A stretch of 5,361 bases of DNA from Agromyces sp. GTDB taxonomy: Bacteria; Actinomycetota; Actinomycetes; Actinomycetales; Microbacteriaceae. The stretch's first letter is position 1; every line of letters starts with the position of its first letter. The stretch lies in contig JAPSJU010000160.1 in the NCBI GenBank assembly GCA_031178025.1, positions 1 through 5,361 on the forward strand, given 5' to 3'. The notes beneath the pieces were generated by a model. The model did not search any database, was not told the origin of the DNA, and saw only the letters and a program-made list of their open reading frames with translations. Positions 1-4,605 of the stretch are shown one piece after another. A program made the position numbers and the translations under genes.

Positions 1-1322
1 CCGATGAAGAGCGTCCAGAAGTGCCACTTGCCGAGCCGCTCGTCGAGCATGCGGCCGGTCCACTTCGGCCACCAGAAGTAGAAGCCCGCGAACATCGCGA
101 ACACCACGGTGCCGAACACCACGTAGTGGAAGTGCGCCACCACGAAGTACGAGTCGTGCACGTGGAAGTCGAGCGGCGGCGACGCGAGGATGATGCCCGT
201 CAGGCCGCCGAACACGAAGGTCACGAGGAAGCCGATCGCCCAGACGATGGGCGTCTCGAACGTCACGGAGCCGCGCCACATCGTGCCGACCCAGTTGAAG
301 ATCTTCACGCCCGTCGGCACGGCGATGAGCACCGTCATGAGGGAGAAGAAGGGAAGCAGCACGCCGCCGGTCGTGAACATGTGGTGCGCCCAGACCGCGA
401 CCGAGTACGCCGCGATCGCGATCGTCGCGTAGATCAGCGTCTTGTAGCCGAAGATCGGCTTGCGGCTGAAGACCGGGAACACCTCGGACACGATGCCGAA
501 GAACGGCAGCGCGATGACGTAGACCTCGGGGTGGCCGAAGAACCAGAACAGGTGCTGCCAGAGCAGCACGCCGCCGTTCTCGGGGTTGAAGACGTGCGCG
601 TCGAAGAGCCGGTCGGCGCCGAGCCCGAACAGCGCCGCGGCGAGCACGGGGAAGGCGATGAGCACGAGGATCGACGTGACGAGCACGTTCCACGTGAAGA
701 TCGGCATCCGGAACATCGTCATGCCGGGCGCGCGCATCGTGATGATCGTCGTGATGAAGTTCACGGCGCCGAGGATCGTCGCGAAGCCGGTGAGCGCGAG
801 GCCGAGCACCCACAGGTGGCCGCCGACGTTGGGCGAGAACGTCGTCGTCGAGAGCGGCGTGTACGCCGTCCAGCCGAACGAGGCCGGACCCTCGGGGGAG
901 ATGAAGCCCCCGACCGTGATGAGCGAACCGAAGAGGAAGAGCCAGAACGAGAAGGCGTTCAGTCGCGGGAACGCGACATCCGCGGTGCCGATCTGCAACG
1001 GCATGATCGCGTTCGCGAAGCCGGCGAACAGGGGAGTCGCGAAGAGCAGCATCATGATGGTGCCGTGCATCGTGAACATCTGGTTGTACTGCTCGCTCGT
1101 CTGCACGACCTCGAGCCCCGGCGCCCAGAGCTCGGCCCTGACGACGAGCGCCAGGATGCCGCCGAAGCAGAAGTACAGGAACGAGGTGACGAGGTAGAGG
1201 TATCCGACCATCTTGTGGTCGGTCGTCGTGAGCAGTTGCACGGCGAGGCTGCCGCGGCGCTCCAGTCGCCGCCGCTGCGCTTCGGTTGGCGTCACCGCGG
1301 GCGACGCAGTGGAGATGGCCAT
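1..1322 (-). CDS. ctaD: Cytochrome c oxidase subunit I (aa3-type), 3' end outside the window
   Basis: This is the catalytic subunit of the membrane haem-copper oxidase, which reduces O2 to water with electrons from cytochrome c and pumps protons. I translated 440 codons from the ATG at 1322-1320; the frame stays open to base 1. The family is usually about 560-590 residues, so the C-terminal fifth to quarter is missing. About ten hydrophobic segments are visible. Expected ligands are present: H86 (MHGTIM) and H399 for low-spin haem a, H264 (GHPEVY), H313 and H314 for CuB, and H397 (VAHFHY) for haem a3. Y268 is the His-Tyr crosslink residue. D-channel residues D115, N122 and E266 and K-channel K340 are conserved, so it should be a proton-pumping A-type enzyme. 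The Shine-Dalgarno is weak (GGAG, 11 bases from the ATG). A GTG at 1376-1374 would add 18 Arg/Ala-rich residues but has no better ribosome site. No ctaC lies directly upstream. Confidence 0.97.
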   Translation of the reverse strand, partial: MAISTASPAVTPTEAQRRRLERRGSLAVQLLTTTDHKMVGYLYLVTSFLYFCFGGILALVVRAELWAPGLEVVQTSEQYNQMFTMHGTIMMLLFATPLFAGFANAIMPLQIGTADVAFPRLNAFSFWLFLFGSLITVGGFISPEGPASFGWTAYTPLSTTTFSPNVGGHLWVLGLALTGFATILGAVNFITTIITMRAPGMTMFRMPIFTWNVLVTSILVLIAFPVLAAALFGLGADRLFDAHVFNPENGGVLLWQHLFWFFGHPEVYVIALPFFGIVSEVFPVFSRKPIFGYKTLIYATIAIAAYSVAVWAHHMFTTGGVLLPFFSLMTVLIAVPTGVKIFNWVGTMWRGSVTFETPIVWAIGFLVTFVFGGLTGIILASPPLDFHVHDSYFVVAHFHYVVFGTVVFAMFAGFYFWWPKWTGRMLDERLGKWHFWTLFI

Positions 1323-1424
1323 CGGTGGATCGGCTCCGTTCGACTCGACTCGGCGGGCTCGTCGTCGCGCACGCACGGCGTCGGACCCGGCGGGATTACC
1401 CCATCCGGCGACCAGCCTGCAACC

Positions 1425-1450
1425 GGAGCCCGGATGCTCCAAGGTCCTTG
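1425..1450. repeat. Two abutting inverted repeats, possible operator
   Basis: The first repeat is GGAGC, a 6-base spacer, then GCTCC (1425-1440). The second is CAAGG-T-CCTTG (1440-1450), a perfect 5-bp inverted repeat around one central base. They share base 1440. They sit about 105-120 bp upstream of the ctaD start and about 135-160 bp upstream of the small gene, a plausible place for a regulator site. Short repeats like these also arise by chance in GC-rich DNA, so the role is inferred. Confidence 0.3.
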
Positions 1451-1513
1451 ACGCCGCGGCGAACTCGTGCTCCGCGCCCTGCGCTACCGGCCGGCCGACG
1501 CGTCCACAAGCCC

Positions 1514-1544
1514 CTGACGGCCGCCGCTTCGCCGGGTGGATACT
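1514..1544 (+). promoter_or_regulatory. Weak sigma70-like promoter candidate for the acidic small-protein gene
   Basis: CTGACG at 1514-1519 resembles a -35 box (TGAC core). GATACT at 1539-1544 resembles a -10 box (ATA core and final T). The 19-base spacing is longer than the preferred 17. A start near 1551 would give a leader of about 33 bases, beginning almost exactly at the palindrome at 1553-1568. The match is imperfect, but the local dip in GC around 1539-1546 and the position before the gene support it modestly. Confidence 0.3.
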
Positions 1545-1552
1545 TCCCGAAG

Positions 1553-1568
1553 CGGCGCGATCGCGCCG
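1553..1568. repeat. 16-bp perfect palindrome just upstream of the small gene's ribosome site
   Basis: The two 8-base arms CGGCGCGA and TCGCGCCG are exactly self-complementary with no spacer. The palindrome lies 5 bases before the AGGAG ribosome site of the small gene and just after the candidate -10 box. It could be a dimeric repressor operator overlapping the transcription start. A tight mRNA hairpin is sterically less likely because there is no loop. A GC-only palindrome of this size is not very rare in such DNA; its position is what makes it notable. Confidence 0.4.
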
Positions 1569-1573
1569 GGGAG

Positions 1574-1578
1574 AGGAG
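1574..1578 (+). promoter_or_regulatory. Shine-Dalgarno AGGAG that fixes the small-protein start
   Basis: AGGAG ends 5 bases before the ATG at 1584, an optimal spacing. The in-frame ATG at 1536 has no comparable purine-rich site and would place the palindrome inside the coding region, so 1584 is the better start. Confidence 0.75.
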
Positions 1579-1583
1579 CTCCG

Positions 1584-1844
1584 ATGTCGGACATCAACAC
1601 GCCCCAGGGACGAGAGCACCCGCAGGACCCCGCCGAGGGTGCGGACGACGCCTCGGCCGTCGACGGATCGTCGGGCGGCGAGCACACCGACGACGCCGCG
1701 CCCGACGAGGACATGTCCTCGTACAACATCCAGCCGCCGCCGACGGAGGATGCCGAGGTGCCGGGAGTCCCCGACGCGAGCGACGCGTTCGGCGACGGCG
1801 GATCGGACGAGCCCGGATCCAACGCCACCGGCGTGGGGAGCTGA
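1584..1844 (+). CDS. Small, strongly acidic, probably disordered protein of unknown function
   Basis: The 86-residue product begins MSDINTPQGRE. I do not recognise a family. It has 21 Asp/Glu against a single Arg and no Lys, so its isoelectric point must be very low. It is rich in Gly, Ser, Pro and Ala, has no Cys or Trp, and has no hydrophobic stretch long enough for a membrane helix or signal peptide. It is therefore predicted to be a soluble, intrinsically disordered cytoplasmic protein. The only non-acidic island is around residues 44-52 (MSSYNIQPP), which could be a short conserved or binding motif. The perfect Shine-Dalgarno and exact stop before the terminator-like region argue that it is real. 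It diverges from ctaD and converges with the NYN gene, so it is probably transcribed alone. The alternative is a spurious high-GC ORF. Confidence 0.7.
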   Translation: MSDINTPQGREHPQDPAEGADDASAVDGSSGGEHTDDAAPDEDMSSYNIQPPPTEDAEVPGVPDASDAFGDGGSDEPGSNATGVGS

Positions 1845-1855
1845 GCGGCGCCGAG

Positions 1856-1882
1856 CCGGCCCCGGAGCGTCCGGTCGGCCGG
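1856..1882. terminator. GC-rich stem-loop, candidate terminator of the small-protein gene
   Basis: CCGGCC-CCGG (1856-1865) pairs with CCGG-TC-GGCCGG (1871-1882), giving ten pairs with a 2-base bulge and a 5-base loop (AGCGT). It lies 12 bases after the small gene's stop, between two converging genes. There is no U-run on either strand, as is common for actinobacterial hairpin terminators, so termination is inferred from position and structure only. Confidence 0.45.
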
Positions 1883-1895
1883 GCGCCCGAAGCGG

Positions 1896-1920
1896 CCCGG
1901 AGGGCCTCAGCCCTTCCGGG
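1896..1920 (-). terminator. Stem-loop enclosing the NYN gene stop codon
   Basis: CCCGGA-GGGC (1896-1905) pairs with GCCC-T-TCCGGG (1910-1920), giving ten pairs, one bulged T and the 4-base loop CTCA. The minus-strand gene's TGA is the complement of 1907-1909, so the stop codon sits in the loop and the last codons form one arm. No U-run follows. It may act as a terminator or as a 3'-end stabiliser for converging transcripts. Confidence 0.5.
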
Positions 1921-3025
1921 GTCGGATCCGCACCCGGCTGCGCCCGGCGGACTCGTCGAGCTCGACGACGCCGCCGCGTGACTTCAGGAAGTCGGTGAAC
2001 GACGCGAAGCCGAGCCGGCGCTCCTGGAACGACGGATCCATGCGCAGCATCTGGTTCTTCACCGCGCTCGAGGACTGCCACTCCTCGTCGCTCTTGGCGC
2101 GCATGAGTTCGAGCGCCTTGAGCAGCAGGCGTCCCGGATTCCGGGTGCCGCCGGAGGGGGTCTCCACGTCGTCCGGCGCGCTCGCGTCCGGCGCGACGAA
2201 CGTCAGTGCGGTGGCGGGCACGGGCTCGGCGGGCGGCATGTCCGTGGTGATCTCGGCGGAGGCCGCGTCGGCCGCCTTCTTCGTCGACGCACGGCGGCGG
2301 CGCGGTGCGGGGGACTCGGCCGCGCGTTCCGCAGCGGGCTCGACCGCCTCGGCTGCGGCAGCCGTGGGCTCGGCCGGCTCCGTGGCAGCCGCGCGGGCGG
2401 CGCCGCGACGGCTCGGCGGCGCCTCCGCCACGACGTCGGTCGCCTCGTCGTCGCGCACCGCGGAATCCGTCGCGAGGAGCGCGTCGTAGTCGGCGTACTC
2501 GTCGCACGCCGCGGTGAGCGCCCGGCTCGTGCCGCCGGCGACCCCGATGCCGACGACGTAGCGTCCGAGCCGCTTGGCCTTCTGCGCGAGGGCCACGTAG
2601 TCGGAGTCGCCCGCGACGATCACGATGTGCGAGAGGTCGTCGATGCGGAACATGTCCTCGACGGCGTCGACGGCGAGGCGGATGTCGGCGCCGTTCTTCG
2701 TGGCCGACAGCGGGAACAGCTGCACGAGGTCGACCGCGCGATCGATGAGCTGGCCGCGGTAGCTCGCGTTCACGGGCGTCGACCAGTCGGCGTAGGCGCG
2801 AGCGATCGCGATCGTGCCGAAGGTCGCCGCGAAGTCGAGCACCGCGTCGACGTCGACGGTGGCCTCCACGAGCTTCTTGGCCGTCGTGGATCCGGCCGTC
2901 ACCGTCTTGCCGCGCGGCGTGTCGCGGCGGTAGGCGCTGTCACCGTGCAGCTGGTCGTACCGCGAGATGACGATGTTGTCGAAGTCGAAGTACAGGGCCA
3001 CACGAGGTTCTGCCGAGGCGGGCAT
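1907..3025 (-). CDS. NYN-domain (PIN-like) putative ribonuclease with C-terminal LOTUS/OST-HTH-like domain
   Basis: This 372-residue protein has an N-terminal NYN domain (about 8-185) of the LabA/DUF88 type, a PIN-like fold associated with metal-dependent RNA cleavage. The acidic centre is visible: D14 and D16-N17 in YFDFDN, D114 and D120 in NGADIRLAVD, and D140 and D142 in GDSDY. An unstructured linker (about 186-295) is rich in Ala, Pro and Glu with an Arg/Lys patch near 242-250. A compact C-terminal segment (about 297-368) resembles the LOTUS/OST-HTH winged helix thought to bind RNA. The domain order matches known bacterial NYN-LOTUS proteins; the substrate is unknown. The start is supported by GGAAGG 5 bases before the ATG. 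No signal peptide or membrane segment is seen, so it should be cytoplasmic. It is the last gene of the minus-strand run, 69 bp after the DUF6157 gene. Confidence 0.9.
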   Translation of the reverse strand: MPASAEPRVALYFDFDNIVISRYDQLHGDSAYRRDTPRGKTVTAGSTTAKKLVEATVDVDAVLDFAATFGTIAIARAYADWSTPVNASYRGQLIDRAVDLVQLFPLSATKNGADIRLAVDAVEDMFRIDDLSHIVIVAGDSDYVALAQKAKRLGRYVVGIGVAGGTSRALTAACDEYADYDALLATDSAVRDDEATDVVAEAPPSRRGAARAAATEPAEPTAAAAEAVEPAAERAAESPAPRRRRASTKKAADAASAEITTDMPPAEPVPATALTFVAPDASAPDDVETPSGGTRNPGRLLLKALELMRAKSDEEWQSSSAVKNQMLRMDPSFQERRLGFASFTDFLKSRGGVVELDESAGRSRVRIRPRKG

Positions 3026-3072
3026 GTCGACCTTCCGTCGATTGGCTGTACCTCGATGCTAGCTCGACCGGG

Positions 3073-3085
3073 GCCGGCATCCGGC
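3073..3085 (-). terminator. Short stem-loop in the gap between the DUF6157 and NYN genes
   Basis: GCCGG and CCGGC pair around the 3-base loop CAT. It lies 10 bases after the DUF6157 stop and about 50 bases before the NYN start. Five GC pairs without a U-run make at most a weak or attenuating terminator. It may simply be chance in GC-rich DNA. Confidence 0.25.
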
Positions 3086-3094
3086 TCACGACGG

Positions 3095-3526
3095 TCAGAC
3101 CGCCGCGCTCGCGCTCCGCTCGGCGGACCGTACCGTGACGGGTCGGCCGTCGGGGGCGACGCCGGCGGCGAGCGATTCGTACTCGGAGGTGCCCATGGCA
3201 TAGATCGCGACGCGGCCGTCGTGGTCGGAGTGGATGCCCCACCCGTAGCGGTTGCCCAGTTCGCTCGAGCGCAGGCAGGCCTGCGGGCGCGCGTAGAACT
3301 CTGCGCGGGCCCGCTCGCGTTCGGCCTCGGGCATGTCGCGTCGATCGGCCCACACGGTGAAGATCACGTCGGACGACCGCCAGCGGTACGGATGCTGCGC
3401 GACGAGCTCGAACGTGGCCGACGCGACCGTCGGCGCCGCCCCGCGCGGCTCCGGCGCCGCCGCGGCATCGACCGTCGAGTCAGGCGACACCGTGATGAAC
3501 GTGTCGACGTAGTCAACGGACTCCAT
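3095..3526 (-). CDS. DUF6157-family protein of unknown function
   Basis: The 143-residue protein matches my recollection of the DUF6157 family, which has no known function and is usually about 135-145 residues, so this copy looks complete. The characteristic blocks are present in order: YVDTFI near the start (6-11), PTVASATFEL (32-41), DVIFTVWA (53-60), a helix ending in FYARPQACLRSS (77-88), and RYGWGIHSD followed by GRVAIY (93-109). The conserved Trp, His and Cys could line a site, but no catalytic motif is recognisable. There is no signal peptide or membrane helix. The last 13 residues are Ser/Ala/Arg-rich and look poorly conserved. The ribosome site is modest (AGGGTGG, 4 bases from the ATG). 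The gene lies between the serine hydrolase (80 bp upstream) and the NYN gene (69 bp downstream), in the same orientation. Family assignment is from memory of the motifs, without a search. Confidence 0.85.
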   Translation of the reverse strand: MESVDYVDTFITVSPDSTVDAAAAPEPRGAAPTVASATFELVAQHPYRWRSSDVIFTVWADRRDMPEAERERARAEFYARPQACLRSSELGNRYGWGIHSDHDGRVAIYAMGTSEYESLAAGVAPDGRPVTVRSAERSASAAV

Positions 3527-3551
3527 GGATCCACCCTAGGAAACCGGGCGT

Positions 3552-3565
3552 CCCCACGTGCGGGG
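3552..3565 (-). terminator. Weak stem-loop between the serine hydrolase and DUF6157 genes
   Basis: CCCC and GGGG pair around a 6-base loop (ACGTGC), about 40 bases after the hydrolase stop and 25 bases before the DUF6157 start. A second partial pairing, ATGCC (3585-3589) with GGCAT (3603-3607), begins right at the hydrolase stop. Neither is followed by a U-run. They could mark the end of the hydrolase transcript or an operator for the DUF6157 gene; evidence for either is thin. Confidence 0.25.
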
Positions 3566-3606
3566 TTGACGTTCCCACCCCGGCATGCCAGCCGAGCGGT
3601 GCGGCA

Positions 3607-4581
3607 TCACCCTGCGGCGGCCGCCACGGCGTTGTGCAGCTCGTCGGCGTCGACGCCGAGGCGGGCGAACCCGCCACCGATGTTCGTGAGCAGCACGAAG
3701 CAGACGCCGCGCGACGGTGTCAGCCAGAACTCCGCGCCCGCCCAGCCGCCGTGGCCGAACGTGTCACGTGCGAGCAGGCCCGGCCCGCTGTGGCGCAGGT
3801 TCCAGGTGAACCCCCAGTCCTGCCCGCGTTCGGCGCGGTACGGCTCCAGCTTCGGCAGGCCCGCGGTGAGGGGACGGAGCATCGCCTCGGCCGAGAGCGG
3901 GGTGACGACCGTGCCGTCGTTGCGCAACAGGGCACTGCCCAGCGCCAGCAGGTCGCTCGCGCGGGCGACGAGGCCGGCGCCCGGATGCCGGAGCGCGGCG
4001 AAGCGCTCGTAGTCGACGCCGTGCGCGGCGGCATCGACGGGTGCGTGCGGCGTGGCGTCCGCGTCGAAGGTGAAGCCGGGAGCGCCGGCACGCGCGCCGA
4101 GCTCGGCGACCGATCGCTCCCACGGCGCGCCGCTCGCCTGCTCGATGAGGGCCGCGACGCCCTCGAACGCGATCGTCGAGTACCGCGAGACCGTGCCGGC
4201 GGGGAAGTCGCGACCGCTCGCGAGGAGCGACGGACGCAGCCCCGCCGGAGTGTCCAACGGCGGCTCGACGATGCCCGAGGTGTGGCTCACGAGGTGGCGC
4301 AGCCGCACGACGTCGTCGCGGCCGGCGCCGAACTGCGGCACCGCCGTCGTGAGCGGGGTCTCGGGAGTCAGCCGCCCCTGCTCGATGAGCCGCAGCGCCG
4401 CGAGCCCCACGATCGGCTTCGTGACGGAGAACACCGGGTAGTGGTCGTCGGCGGATGCCCCGCCGAACGCCTCGAGGGCGACGATGCCCTCGGCGGTCGC
4501 GATGCCGAGCACCGCCGTCGGCAGTGCGCCGGATCCGACGTGACGGCGTGCCCAGTCGAAGGCGTGGTCGTATGCGGGCAT
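3607..4581 (-). CDS. Serine hydrolase of the beta-lactamase / class C-like fold
   Basis: This 324-residue protein belongs to the beta-lactamase-related (Pfam Beta-lactamase) serine hydrolases, which include DD-peptidases, family VIII esterases and amide hydrolases. Motif 1 is S52-V-T-K55, with Ser as nucleophile and Lys as base. Motif 2 is Y134-S-T136, where the usual YxN has Thr instead of Asn. Motif 3 is H277-G-G in FGHGGW, replacing the KTG of true beta-lactamases. The segment HLVSHTSGI (96-104) is also typical. There is no signal peptide, so it is probably cytoplasmic and more likely an esterase or amidase than a cell-wall enzyme or secreted beta-lactamase. The start is supported by AGAGGA 5 bases before the ATG. 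It starts only 24 bp after the dehydrogenase stop, suggesting co-transcription and perhaps a shared pathway. The substrate cannot be told from sequence. Confidence 0.92.
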   Translation of the reverse strand: MPAYDHAFDWARRHVGSGALPTAVLGIATAEGIVALEAFGGASADDHYPVFSVTKPIVGLAALRLIEQGRLTPETPLTTAVPQFGAGRDDVVRLRHLVSHTSGIVEPPLDTPAGLRPSLLASGRDFPAGTVSRYSTIAFEGVAALIEQASGAPWERSVAELGARAGAPGFTFDADATPHAPVDAAAHGVDYERFAALRHPGAGLVARASDLLALGSALLRNDGTVVTPLSAEAMLRPLTAGLPKLEPYRAERGQDWGFTWNLRHSGPGLLARDTFGHGGWAGAEFWLTPSRGVCFVLLTNIGGGFARLGVDADELHNAVAAAAG

Positions 4582-4605
4582 CGGGATCCTCTCGTGATGG
4601 TCTGT

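Larger units (their letters stand above)
1323..1583. promoter_or_regulatory. Divergent intergenic region between ctaD and the acidic small-protein gene
   Basis: These 261 bases separate two genes pointing away from each other, so both promoters are expected here. I see no convincing gene inside it; open frames crossing it are GC-driven. It contains two adjacent inverted repeats (1425-1440 and 1440-1450), a weak promoter-like pair facing the small gene (1514-1544) and a 16-bp perfect palindrome (1553-1568). For ctaD the best candidate I found is a TTGCAG-like hexamer followed 17 bases later by GTAATC (around 1393-1421 on the minus strand). It matches the consensus poorly, so I do not call it separately. 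The region is assigned as regulatory from gene orientation, not from a confirmed promoter. Confidence 0.6.

Noticed and set aside
21..1451. Long plus-strand open frame rich in Glu, Arg, His and Asp
   Set aside because: It is the antisense shadow of ctaD; GC-biased third positions suppress stops on the opposite strand. The repetitive charged composition matches no protein family and the minus frame has every catalytic residue of CtaD.
1536..1583. Upstream in-frame ATG extending the acidic protein by 16 residues
   Set aside because: No ribosome site precedes it, the extra residues (MDTSRSGAIAPGRGAP) differ in character, and AGGAG is ideally placed for the ATG at 1584.
1213..1998. Arg/Pro/Thr-rich plus-strand open frames crossing the intergenic region and the small gene
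   Set aside because: They overlap the acidic small-protein gene out of frame, have no ribosome site and show compositional bias typical of shadow frames.
2204..2470. Ala/Pro-rich linker DNA of the NYN gene as a tandem repeat
   Set aside because: It is compositionally simple but I found no regular repeat unit; it is best explained as a disordered protein linker.
3026..3094. TAGCAT hexamer as a -10 box for the NYN gene
   Set aside because: No -35-like hexamer lies 16-19 bases upstream, so it is not supported as a promoter.
2627..4012. A 461-residue plus-strand open frame
   Set aside because: It runs antisense across three recognisable genes (NYN, DUF6157, serine hydrolase) and has low-complexity charged composition, so it is a GC artefact.
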